From NCBI RefSeq assembly GCF_043677095.1, contig NZ_JBHLJR010000005.1:62001-126000 (forward strand): a DNA stretch of 64,000 nucleotides. Reading direction: 5' to 3'. Positions 16,771 to 23,789 of the stretch are shown piece by piece. The notes beneath the pieces are model-generated. The model was not told where the DNA came from and did no database searches. It worked only from the letters and a program-made list of their open reading frames with translations. The number at the start of each line of letters is the position of its first letter. Within the stretch, counting starts at the first letter, position 1. This stretch comes from Natronococcus roseus (GTDB taxonomy: Archaea > Halobacteriota > Halobacteria > Halobacteriales > Natrialbaceae). Position numbers and translations under genes: made by a program.

Positions 16771-17790
16771 TTATCCCTGGTTGGATGCGGTGGAGACGAA
16801 CCGGACCTCGGGATCGAGGCGCGGCTGGTCTCCGGGTCGGATCGCCGGGCGGAAGCGTACGAGACGCTTGTTCGGCCCGGGGAGCGAGCCCTTGATCAAC
16901 GCGTGCGGTCCGTCGACCTCGCCGTAGTTGACGAAGCCGCCGTCGACCGTCGCGTCGGCGCCGTCGCCGATGTCGACGAGGCGCTTGTTCAGTTCCGTCC
17001 GCTGGTGGTAGCCGGTCTGCCCCTGCTGGGGGACCGTCGAGCGGACGCGGGAGGGGTTCCAGGGGCCGAGGTTGCCGATGCGGCGTCGCCAGCCCTGCCG
17101 GGCGTGTTTGCCCTTGCGCTTCTGGACGCCCCATCGCTTGACGGGACCCTGGGTCCCTTTCCCCTTCGTGACGCCGCTCGCGTCGACGTACTCGCCGGCG
17201 CGGAACGTGTCGTTCATGACGTGTTCCCCGCCGTCGGCGATCAGTTCGAGCGCGAAGTCGACGCGCTCGTCGACCGAGCCGCCGCCGACGCGCGTCTCCA
17301 TCACGTCCGGTTTCTTCTTCGGTACCGATGGTACCGCCGAAGGCACCGTGTGCGTGATGACGCGAACGTCGTCGACGCGGCCGGCCTCGAGCAGCTCTCG
17401 AAGCTCGTCTTCGGCCGCGTCGGTGTCGTAGTCGTCACCGGGAAGGTCCAGAACGCGGTCGAGTTCGGGAACGAACTCGTCGGTCCAGACCTCGGTGATC
17501 GGTTTCTTTCCGTACGGTGTGTCCTCGTACGCACGCAGGGCGACCGCGCGCATCGGCGGCGTCTCCACGATCGTGACGGGGACGGTCTCTTCCATCCCCT
17601 CGGTCGGCGAGTTCGCTTCGTCGTCGACCATCACGACGTGGGTCATGCCGGCCTTGTAGCCCGCGAAACCCTGGAGCGTCGGCTGTCCGTCGTCGTCCGG
17701 CCACGAGTTAAAGCGCGGAACCTCCGAAGAGGCGCGCTGTCGTGGGCCGAACCCGAGTGAGCCTTTGCGTGGTGAATTTGGTTGTGGCAT
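16771..17790 (-). CDS. rpl3: 50S ribosomal protein uL3
   Basis: Peptidyl-transferase-area protein, 339 residues in the archaeal form. N-terminal PRKGSLGFGPRQRASSEV; central TKGKGTQGPVKRWGVQKRKG with the following WRRRIGNLGPWNPSRVRST are diagnostic. It is the first ribosomal gene of the operon, four bases after the SPOUT methyltransferase gene. The C-terminus ends with the conserved RPAIRPGDQPRLDPEV segment. Confidence 0.98.
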   Translation of the reverse strand: MPQPNSPRKGSLGFGPRQRASSEVPRFNSWPDDDGQPTLQGFAGYKAGMTHVVMVDDEANSPTEGMEETVPVTIVETPPMRAVALRAYEDTPYGKKPITEVWTDEFVPELDRVLDLPGDDYDTDAAEDELRELLEAGRVDDVRVITHTVPSAVPSVPKKKPDVMETRVGGGSVDERVDFALELIADGGEHVMNDTFRAGEYVDASGVTKGKGTQGPVKRWGVQKRKGKHARQGWRRRIGNLGPWNPSRVRSTVPQQGQTGYHQRTELNKRLVDIGDGADATVDGGFVNYGEVDGPHALIKGSLPGPNKRLVRFRPAIRPGDQPRLDPEVRFVSTASNQG

Positions 17791-17794
17791 TCTA

Positions 17795-18667
17795 TCACTC
17801 TCTGAGAGTGAGGGATGCGAGCGTGGCGAACAGAGCCTCTTCCGTTCGCACCACGTCGCTTCCCTGGTCCGGAACCGTATTCAGCCAGAGGTCGAACCCC
17901 GGATCGATGGGTTCGACTCCGTCACCGTCGACGCCGTCCCAATGGGACAGCGCGTCGACGGCCTCCTCGTCCATTCCGAGGATGTCCGGCAGCCCTCTCT
18001 CGGGTGCCCCGAAGACGACGGTCATCCCGTCGCGCTCGCGGCGTCCGGCCAGCGTCCCCAGCCGCCCGACGGTGAGTTCTGCACCGAATCGGGAGGCTGC
18101 GATGCGGACGCCGGCGTCCTCACGGCCGAGTGCTGCCTGGAGGCCCGTCCGCTCGACGTCGAGCCCCGGGAGGGGCTCGTCCTCGAGTTTCGCCCGGACC
18201 GGTCGTCGCGAAGAGATCCTGACGGTCACGCGCTCCCCCTCCTCGAGCTCCATACCGGGAGGCACGTTGAGGGAGATCGGGTGTTGCAAGCCGCAATTGA
18301 CCCGCACGCGTTGATCAGGTCCGACCTCGGTCACGATTCCTTGTCTTGACGACCCCGAACCGTTCGATTCGGAGCCGGTCTGTGACACGGCGCGGAGCGG
18401 GGGCAGGATGCCCGCGTACTCGAGTTCGTCGCGCATCCCCCAGGCCTCGTTTCGGAGGTAGGGGGGCGTCGTCGCGTACCGCAAGACGGTGTCGACGAAC
18501 TCGCCGCCGAATCGCCCGCGTTCGCCCTCCCGGTCAGGGAAGACGACGAGCCGATCCGCCCGGAACACGGTCGCCGCGCGGGCGACGTATCCGAGCTTGC
18601 GAGTTGCCTCGCGTTTGTCCTCGGCTTCGCGGGTGAGCGACGACGGCACGAGCACGCTGACGGTCAT
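17795..18667 (-). CDS. Putative SPOUT-class RNA methyltransferase (COG2106 / MTH1 type)
   Basis: A 290-residue protein starting MTVSVLVPSSLTREAEDK, with a central OB-fold-like insertion (about residues 110-180, GIVTEVGPDQRVRVNCGLQ) and a C-terminal SPOUT knot region (VVFGAPERGLPDILG; WLNTVPDQGSDVVRTEEA). The PDQGS and TEEA ending is typical of the family, whose members probably methylate rRNA with S-adenosylmethionine; the target here is not known. Position directly before rpl3 is conserved in many archaea and suggests co-regulation with ribosome assembly. The longer frame to 18718 is rejected because 18667 gives the family start and leaves room for the TATA box. Confidence 0.85.
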   Translation of the reverse strand: MTVSVLVPSSLTREAEDKREATRKLGYVARAATVFRADRLVVFPDREGERGRFGGEFVDTVLRYATTPPYLRNEAWGMRDELEYAGILPPLRAVSQTGSESNGSGSSRQGIVTEVGPDQRVRVNCGLQHPISLNVPPGMELEEGERVTVRISSRRPVRAKLEDEPLPGLDVERTGLQAALGREDAGVRIAASRFGAELTVGRLGTLAGRRERDGMTVVFGAPERGLPDILGMDEEAVDALSHWDGVDGDGVEPIDPGFDLWLNTVPDQGSDVVRTEEALFATLASLTLRE

Positions 18668-18719
18668 GCCCACGCTTCGGCGCCGCGTCACTAGACTGTA
18701 GCGATGTCTTGCCGACAAA

Positions 18720-18728
18720 GTCTTAAAA
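18720..18728 (-). promoter_or_regulatory. Possible promoter of the SPOUT-ribosomal operon
   Basis: The minus strand reads CTTTTAAGA about 55 bases before the ATG at 18667. That allows a transcript start near 18697 and a leader of about 30 bases. It is the best TATA-like word upstream of the operon. Confidence 0.4.
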
Positions 18729-18930
18729 GGGTAGCGGATTCGATCCCGGCTGTGAACGGCTCACAGGTGAGAATTCGACGCATACGGGTCCTCGAGCCAC
18801 ACTGTCACGGGTACTAACGCGTTTCCCCTGCGGACGCACGCTCGAGGCCGCGGGAGACGGTCGGTACGGGGCGGCGAGCGATCGGCGTTTGGTACGGCTG
18901 GACGGGACACACACCGTCCGATTCGCAATC

Positions 18931-18937
18931 CTTATAC
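18931..18937 (+). promoter_or_regulatory. TATA-like box of first tRNA-Gly
   Basis: CTTATAC lies 32-38 bases before the tRNA. The second tRNA has CTTATCA at the same distance, inside a similar ATTCGNAANC context, which supports both as promoters. Confidence 0.55.
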
Positions 18938-18968
18938 AGTTACCAGAGATAGATAAGAGTGCAATAGG

Positions 18969-19039
18969 GCGCTGGTAGTGTAGTGGTATCACGTGACCTT
19001 GCCATGGTCACAACCTGGGTTCAAATCCCAGCCAGCGCA
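18969..19039 (+). tRNA. tRNA-Gly (anticodon GCC), copy 1
   Basis: A 71-base tRNA. The acceptor stem GCGCTGG pairs perfectly with CCAGCGC, with A as discriminator base. The anticodon loop TTGCCAT, closed by GTGACC/GGTCAC, holds GCC and decodes GGC/GGU. The T arm is CTGGG-TTCAAAT-CCCAG. CCA is not encoded. It is identical to the copy at 19519 and is followed at once by a hairpin and palindromic repeats. Confidence 0.97.
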
Positions 19040-19101
19040 TTTCTCCGACTACAACACCGCGAGCACTGCGTAGCAGTGCGAGTATTCGTAGTCGGAGAAA
19101 T
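19039..19101 (+). repeat. Hairpin directly after tRNA-Gly copy 1
   Basis: A 14-bp perfect inverted repeat (19039-19052 with 19088-19101) encloses a second perfect stem (19063-19069 with 19073-19079, GTA loop). It begins at the discriminator base of the tRNA, so it could act in 3' end formation or be part of a repeated mobile palindrome. Confidence 0.7.
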
Positions 19102-19108
19102 CGTTCTC

Positions 19109-19175
19109 GGATTTGAACGAGAGAAGTCGCAGCGCCGAGCGAAGCAAGGCGACCGTCTTCGCGTTGTTCAAATCC
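19109..19175 (+). repeat. 67-bp palindromic cassette, copy 1, ending in tRNA T-arm sequence
   Basis: The ends GGATTTGAAC (19109-19118) and GTTCAAATCC (19166-19175) are exact inverted repeats. The right end is the start of a 24-base copy of the tRNA-Gly 3' end (19166-19189, identical to 19019-19042). The same cassette recurs at 19632-19698 with one mismatch. Confidence 0.8.
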
Positions 19176-19185
19176 CAGCCAGCGC

Positions 19186-19287
19186 ATTTTCACTGAACAA
19201 CAACGACGAGCGTCGCGTGGCGCGTAGCGCCACGGTATTGCGAACGGCGAAGCCGTGAGCGAAGCGAGTCGGCTGTTCAGTGAAAAT
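19186..19287 (+). repeat. Inverted repeat unit between tRNA-Gly copies
   Basis: A 14-bp perfect inverted repeat (19186-19199 with 19274-19287) surrounds about 75 bases rich in GCGAAGCGAGC-like words. It starts inside the copied tRNA 3' end. Confidence 0.7.
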
Positions 19288-19294
19288 CGCACTA

Positions 19295-19370
19295 GATTTG
19301 AAGCAGGCCAGTCGCGCGCAGCGCAGCGAGCACGTCTGGCCGTGGTTCAAATCCCAGCCAGCACACTTCT
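19295..19370 (+). repeat. Inverted repeat ending in a third tRNA 3' end copy
   Basis: GATTTGAA (19295-19302) pairs with TTCAAATC (19346-19353), and GGCCAG (19306-19311) with CTGGCC (19336-19341). From 19345 the sequence copies the tRNA T arm and acceptor end, with an A for G change in the acceptor (CCAGCAC). Confidence 0.65.
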
Positions 19371-19480
19371 ACGACGAACACCTCGAGCCACTCGAGTATC
19401 CTGACGAAGTGACGGTGTCGGCTATCGGGTGGGGTCGGGCGAACGGTCAGATCCGGGCTCGAGTCGAGCGATTCGTAACC

Positions 19481-19487
19481 CTTATCA
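19481..19487 (+). promoter_or_regulatory. TATA-like box of second tRNA-Gly
   Basis: CTTATCA lies 32-38 bases before the second tRNA, the same spacing as in the first copy. Confidence 0.5.
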
Positions 19488-19518
19488 ATTCACTCGAGAG
19501 ACGTAAAACTGTAACAGG

Positions 19519-19589
19519 GCGCTGGTAGTGTAGTGGTATCACGTGACCTTGCCATGGTCACAACCTGGGTTCAAATCCCAGCCAGCGCA
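19519..19589 (+). tRNA. tRNA-Gly (anticodon GCC), copy 2
   Basis: Base-for-base identical to the copy at 18969-19039, with its own upstream promoter-like sequence that is only loosely similar. A shorter hairpin (CTGTCGC 19593-19599 with GCGACAG 19614-19620) and the second 67-bp palindromic cassette follow. Confidence 0.97.
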
Positions 19590-19631
19590 TTTCTGTCGCG
19601 AACAAAATCGTGAGCGACAGCAATCGAATCT

Positions 19632-19698
19632 GGATTTGAACGAGAGAAGTCGCAGCGCCGAGCGAAGCGAGGCGACCGTCTTCGCGTTGTTCAAATCC
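19632..19698 (+). repeat. 67-bp palindromic cassette, copy 2
   Basis: Matches 19109-19175 in 66 of 67 bases. Its right end again runs into a copy of the tRNA-Gly T arm and acceptor end (19689 onward, with the CCAGCAC variant). The bases from about 19715 to 19900 hold nothing further that I recognise. Confidence 0.8.
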
Positions 19699-19916
19699 CA
19701 GCCAGCACACGGCTTCCAGAAACGCCTCGAGAACTCCGAGACCCGATCCCTCGAGAACCCCGCGCTTTCACGACCGAGTCCTCCGTTCCGAGTTTTTGGA
19801 AACCGTTCGTCCTCGAGTCGCACGGTTCGACGGCGAGTTGCCAACCGTCGATTGGCGCGAGTAACTCGAGATGAACCGCAGTCGCGCTCCCTGCCGACGT
19901 GAAACCACTGGCCGGC

Positions 19917-19923
19917 TTTAAGT
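19917..19923 (+). promoter_or_regulatory. TATA box of DUF5789-like gene
   Basis: TTTAAGT lies about 27-33 bases before the ATG at 19950, which fits a leaderless transcript and decides for this start over the one at 19899. Confidence 0.6.
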
Positions 19924-19949
19924 TGGTTCGCGGCGGCGTCGAACCCGGG

Positions 19950-20276
19950 ATGATCGGACCAGACGACGAGCGAACGAGAGAGCTGGGTGTCGAGTTCGGA
20001 CCGCTCGCTCGCGAACTCGAGGAGCATCAGTATCCGGCGACGAGCGACGAACTGGTCGAGCGTTACGGCGACGCGGTACTGGAGCTCCCGAACGGCGAGC
20101 AGACGCTGCGCGAGCTGTTCGAGCTGGTCCCCGACGAGCGATTCGAGTCCGCCGCGGACGCGCGGGTCGCCGTCTTCAACACCGTCGGCGATCGGGCGAT
20201 CGGACGGAAGGGGTACAGCGACCGAACCCCGCCGGCGCTGGGCGAGCGCGAGGAGTGGCCCCACGAGTCGTTCTGA
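19950..20276 (+). CDS. DUF5789-like haloarchaeal protein
   Basis: A small cytoplasmic acidic protein of 108 residues with no membrane segment. The pattern LEEHQYPATSDELVERYGD, then LPNGEQTLRELF and GDRAIGRKGYSDRTPP, matches what I know of the haloarchaeal DUF5789 family; its function is unknown. The start at 19950 is supported by the TATA box. It stands alone after the tRNA repeats. Confidence 0.8.
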   Translation: MIGPDDERTRELGVEFGPLARELEEHQYPATSDELVERYGDAVLELPNGEQTLRELFELVPDERFESAADARVAVFNTVGDRAIGRKGYSDRTPPALGEREEWPHESF

Positions 20277-20453
20277 CCTGGAGTCGGGCGATGCGAGTGC
20301 GGTCGTCGAGCGCATCCGATCACGGCGTATCGGCGTCGCCCGTCGAAGCGATCAACGCCCGCGACTGTCGGTTCCGAGAAGCGTTTCCGACGGCGAGTAG
20401 CTTTTATACTCCGGGACGATACCACCACCGAACAGCCGAACGAACAGGTTCCC

Positions 20454-20807
20454 ATGCAAACCGAGTCCACATCAAGAGACGAGAGCGACGAACTCCGGTA
20501 CGAACAGGGCGAGGACCGCTATGTCTTCCACTACGACGAAGACGACACGGCGACGCTGACCGCGACGATCGTCCACGCGCTCGCGTCGATCGCGGACACG
20601 GACGTCTCCCAGGGGGAGTTCTCGCTGTACGACAGTATCGATCCCGACGCCCTCGATCGGATCTTCCGGCCGAAGGCCGACGGCACCGAGCGCACCAGCG
20701 GCCACATCGCCTTCACGGCCCTCGAGCACGAGGTGTACGTCTACGCCAACGGCGACATCGTCATCTACCCGCCCGCCGAAACCCGTCGGCCGGGACCCCG
20801 TCGATAA
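20454..20807 (+). CDS. HalOD1 output domain protein
   Basis: A 117-residue single-domain protein. The segment ATIVHALASIADTDVSQGEF, followed by LYDSIDPDALDRIF and a beta-rich end (YVYANGDIVIYP), is the HalOD1 pattern. HalOD1 is a haloarchaeal domain found at the ends of signalling proteins and alone; its biochemical role is unknown. A TTTATA word lies near 20402-20408. A T5 run at 20831-20835 probably ends the transcript. Two more HalOD1-like domains occur in the protein at 27874-29097. Confidence 0.82.
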   Translation: MQTESTSRDESDELRYEQGEDRYVFHYDEDDTATLTATIVHALASIADTDVSQGEFSLYDSIDPDALDRIFRPKADGTERTSGHIAFTALEHEVYVYANGDIVIYPPAETRRPGPRR

Positions 20808-20830
20808 CCTCTCCTCGAGTTCGTCGGCTG

Positions 20831-20835
20831 TTTTT
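20831..20835 (+). terminator. Oligo-T terminator after HalOD1 gene
   Basis: GCTGTTTTTCTC starts 24 bases after the stop codon and is a typical archaeal terminator T-run. Confidence 0.4.
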
Positions 20836-20909
20836 CTCGAGCCCGAGAGTGCGTCGAGCGTCGTCTGCAGGGATCGGATTTACGGACGGCAGTCTGGACA
20901 GTGTCGAGT

Positions 20910-21221
20910 ATGACCGTCGTTGCACTACTCAGCGTCGCACCGGTAACCGAAGACAGTATGGCCGACGAAGTGGCGAAGGCCGTCGAGGCCCTCGAGGAGT
21001 ACGACGTCGGCTACGAGACGAACCCGATGGGGACGGTGATCGAGGCCGACTCGACCGACGAACTGTTCGCGGCCGCCCAGGCCGCTCACGAGGCCGTCGA
21101 CGGCGATCGGGTGAGCACCGTGTTGAAGATCGACGACAAGCGAACCCGCGACGCCGCCGCCTCGGAGAAGGTCGAGGCCGTCGAGAAGGCCCTCGGCCGT
21201 TCGGCCTCGAGCGACCGATAG
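20910..21221 (+). CDS. MTH1187 family (thiamine-binding/YkoF-like) protein
   Basis: A 103-residue protein with the family's ferredoxin-like core: TVVALLSVAPVTEDSMADEV, then YETNPMGTVIEADSTDELF and VSTVLKIDDKRT. Members (formerly DUF77) form tetramers, and some bind thiamine or its precursors. The ATG at 20910 is preferred to a GTG at 20901. It is convergent with the UspA gene, five bases away. Function in this organism is inferred only from the family. Confidence 0.85.
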   Translation: MTVVALLSVAPVTEDSMADEVAKAVEALEEYDVGYETNPMGTVIEADSTDELFAAAQAAHEAVDGDRVSTVLKIDDKRTRDAAASEKVEAVEKALGRSASSDR

Positions 21222-21226
21222 TACGG

Positions 21227-21667
21227 TCAGGTCGGAACGACCATCACCGGGCGGTTCGTCTCGAGTAGCACCGACTGGGCGACGCTTCCGAACACCGCCT
21301 TGCCGACGGGCGATCGACGGCGAGCGCCGAGTACGAGCAGGTCCGCGTCGAAGCGCTCGGCCGCGTCGAGGATCGACGGCTCGGGACGGCCGGTCGCCGC
21401 GTGGACGTCGGTCTCGATCCCCGCCTCCCGCAGCGCCGTAGCGATTCTCGAGACCGTCTCCGGGAGCCCATCGAGGTCCACCAACCCTTCCTCGAGCGTG
21501 CCGACGGCGACGTCGTCGACGTTCTCGGCCGAGAAGTCGAGTTCCTCTCGCGCGTGGAGTACGTCGACGGCAACCGATTCGTCCCCCGCAGCCAGCTCGC
21601 GGACGGCCTCGAGCTGTTCGTCGACCCGGTCGTCGTCGCCGTCGACCGGAACCAGAACCGTGTACAT
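21227..21667 (-). CDS. Universal stress protein (UspA) family
   Basis: A 146-residue single Usp domain: MYTVLVPVDGDDDRVDEQLE at the start and LVLGARRRSPVGKAVFGSVA with the ending RPVMVVPT. The pattern G-x-R-R-R-S-P-x-G with FGSVAQ resembles the nucleotide-binding Usp subgroup. The start at 21667 is the family start; the longer frame to 21907 runs through the HMA gene and is rejected. Confidence 0.9.
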   Translation of the reverse strand: MYTVLVPVDGDDDRVDEQLEAVRELAAGDESVAVDVLHAREELDFSAENVDDVAVGTLEEGLVDLDGLPETVSRIATALREAGIETDVHAATGRPEPSILDAAERFDADLLVLGARRRSPVGKAVFGSVAQSVLLETNRPVMVVPT

Positions 21668-21769
21668 GCTCGAACCGACTGCGGGAACGCATATCAAACC
21701 ACGAGTCGGTGGCTGGTACCCGGCCGACCAATGCGGAAGACCGAACTGTCCCGAGTCGCGATCGGGAGT

Positions 21770-21976
21770 ATGGAACAGACGACCATCGACGTACGCGGGA
21801 TGTCCTGTAGCGGCTGCGAGGAGAACGTCACCGACGCCCTCGAGGCGCTCGAGGGCGTGTCGTCGGCCACCGCGAACCACGAGGCCAACGAGGTTCGCGT
21901 CGAACACGACGAGGGAACGACCGTCGACGCGATCGGGAGCGCGATCGAGGACGCGGGGTACGAGGCTGACGCCTGA
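21770..21976 (+). CDS. Heavy-metal-associated (HMA) domain protein, copper chaperone-like
   Basis: A 68-residue protein consisting of one HMA domain. The metal site is GMSCSGCEENV (CxxC at Cys13 and Cys16), and the ferredoxin-like fold ends with AIGSAIEDAGYEADA. Such free domains carry Cu(I) to P-type ATPases or regulators, but no copper ATPase is in this window. It is divergent from the UspA gene. Confidence 0.92.
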   Translation: MEQTTIDVRGMSCSGCEENVTDALEALEGVSSATANHEANEVRVEHDEGTTVDAIGSAIEDAGYEADA

Positions 21977-22052
21977 GACGGTCCGTCGTAACGACAGACA
22001 GCAGCCGGTGTGGATTCCCGCGACGACGGTCGAGGGACCGAACTGACAAACT

Positions 22053-22059
22053 GTTTTAC
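22053..22059 (+). promoter_or_regulatory. TATA-like box of mch
   Basis: GTTTTACG lies about 22-29 bases before the ATG at 22081, consistent with a leaderless transcript. Confidence 0.5.
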
Positions 22060-22080
22060 GCCAGACGCTAGAGGAAGGGT

Positions 22081-23013
22081 ATGGAGAGTCTCAACCGGAT
22101 GGCGATCGAGCTGGTCGACGAAGCCCTCGACTACGCCGAGGAGCTGAACATCGGCGGGTTCGACCTCGAGAACGAGGCGACCGTGCTCGACTTCGGCGTC
22201 GAGTTCGACGGCGGAGTCGAAGCCGGATTGCTGCTGACGGAGATCCAGACCGCGGGGATGGCCACGCCGAGCCATCTGCTGGGCGAGGTCGACGGCACGT
22301 CGATTCCCTACGTGGAGCTGACGACCGATCAGCCGGCACTCGCGCTTCTGTGTTCGCAGAAGGCCGGCTGGGAGCTCGCGACCGAGGACTTCGAGGGACT
22401 CGGGAGCGGACCCGCACGCGCACTCGTCGCGCGCGAAGAGGAGTTTCGAAAGGTTGGGTATACGGACGCGTTCGATCTGACCGCGCTGGCCGTCGAGAGC
22501 GACGAGCTGCCGCCGGCGTCGGCCGCAGAACAGGTCGCGGAGCTCGCGGAGGTCGAACCGAGCAGCGTCTTCCTGCTGGCCTACCGGACGGCGAGTCTCG
22601 CGGGAAGTATTACGTCGGCCGCTCGTGCGGCCGAGCTCGCGACCTACCGACTGACGGAGCTCGGCTACGACCCGAACGATATCGTCTCCGCGACGGGGCG
22701 AGCGCCGGTCGCGCCGATCGCGGGCGACGAACAGACCGCGATCGCCCGGACGAACGACGCGCTGGCCTACGGCGGCCGGGCCCACCTGACGGTCCGGAAG
22801 GACGACGACGTCTTCGACTCGATTCCCTCGACCGCCGCTGACGCACACGGCCGTCCGTTCGCCGAGGTGTTCGACGACCTCGACTGGCAGTTCGAGGAGG
22901 TTCCCGCGGATCTGTTCGCGCCCGCGGCGGTCACCGTCGACGTACTCGGCGGACCGACCTACAGCCACGGCGAGACTGACGAGGAGCTCCTCGCGGAGTC
23001 GTTCGGCCTGTAG
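22081..23013 (+). CDS. mch: Methenyltetrahydromethanopterin cyclohydrolase
   Basis: Interconverts methenyl- and formyl-tetrahydropterin in C1 metabolism. In haloarchaea, which are not methanogens, Mch-like enzymes probably act on tetrahydrofolate derivatives. The 310-residue length is normal. Family segments are SLNRMAIELVDEALDYAEEL, GGVEAGLLLTEIQTAGMA, GSGPARAL and FEEVPADLFAPAAVTV. It is single and leaderless, with a HAD phosphatase gene 62 bases downstream on the same strand. Confidence 0.93.
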   Translation: MESLNRMAIELVDEALDYAEELNIGGFDLENEATVLDFGVEFDGGVEAGLLLTEIQTAGMATPSHLLGEVDGTSIPYVELTTDQPALALLCSQKAGWELATEDFEGLGSGPARALVAREEEFRKVGYTDAFDLTALAVESDELPPASAAEQVAELAEVEPSSVFLLAYRTASLAGSITSAARAAELATYRLTELGYDPNDIVSATGRAPVAPIAGDEQTAIARTNDALAYGGRAHLTVRKDDDVFDSIPSTAADAHGRPFAEVFDDLDWQFEEVPADLFAPAAVTVDVLGGPTYSHGETDEELLAESFGL

Positions 23014-23075
23014 GCCGGTCCGAGGGTCACCGGCGATCGACCGATTTTTCTTCCGATCGCACCTTCCGACGATCG

Positions 23076-23756
23076 ATGAGCGATTCGATCGACACCGTTC
23101 TTTTCGATCTCGACGACACCCTCTGTCGGTATCGTCGCGGCGCCGACGAGGTGCTCGAGCTCGCGTTCGAGCGGGCGGGCGTCGGCCCCGTCTTCGAGCC
23201 GGCGACCTACTACGATCGGTACCGGGAGTACTTGGAACGGACCGACGGCTTCGCCGACTTCCACGAGCGGTGTTTCGGCGATCTGGCCGTCGAGGCGGGC
23301 CACGATCGCGCGGACGGCGTCGCGGTCGCCCGCGAGTTCCGCGAGGAACGCGACCAGCGCAACGTCGAGGCGCTCCCGGGGGCGACCGCGACGCTGGAGG
23401 CGCTGGCCGACGAGTACAGGCTGGGGCTGATTACGAACGGGCTGTCAGCGATGCAACGACAGAAACTCGAGGCGACCGGGCTCGATCGCGCGTTCGAGAC
23501 GACCGTGTTCGCGGGGGAGGACACCGCGCCGAAACCCGATCCCGAGCCGTTCTCGGTCGCCCTCGACGAACTCGACTCGAGCCCGGAGCGGGCGGTGTAC
23601 ATCGGGAACTCCCTCTCGTCCGACGTCGCCGGCGCTCGAGCCGCGGGGCTCGATTCGGTGTGGGTTCCTCGAGGAACGAAAACGACGAATCCGGAGCCAC
23701 GGCCGAGCTACGTTCTCGAGTCGGTGGCCGAGCTGCAGTCCCCGCCCTGGCGGTAG
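23076..23756 (+). CDS. HAD family hydrolase
   Basis: A 226-residue phosphatase-like enzyme of the haloacid dehalogenase class. Motif I is FDLDDTLCRY, motif II LITNG, motif III KPDPEPF and motif IV YIGNSLSSDVAGARAAG; all catalytic positions are present, though motif IV has Asn where Asp is more usual (IGNS for IGDS). A helical cap lies between motifs I and II. The substrate cannot be told from the sequence. A paralogue lies at 36660. Confidence 0.9.
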   Translation: MSDSIDTVLFDLDDTLCRYRRGADEVLELAFERAGVGPVFEPATYYDRYREYLERTDGFADFHERCFGDLAVEAGHDRADGVAVAREFREERDQRNVEALPGATATLEALADEYRLGLITNGLSAMQRQKLEATGLDRAFETTVFAGEDTAPKPDPEPFSVALDELDSSPERAVYIGNSLSSDVAGARAAGLDSVWVPRGTKTTNPEPRPSYVLESVAELQSPPWR

Positions 23757-23789
23757 CGCCGTTGCTGCTTGCGACCGGCAGGGAACCGA

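Noticed and set aside
19280..19528. An 82-residue frame across the repeats into the second tRNA
   Set aside because: It runs through the palindromes and the tRNA itself; no coding features.
18969..19700. Integrated element between the tRNA-Gly genes
   Set aside because: The space holds no integrase or other gene, only palindromes. A past integration can explain the 3' end copies, but no element is present.
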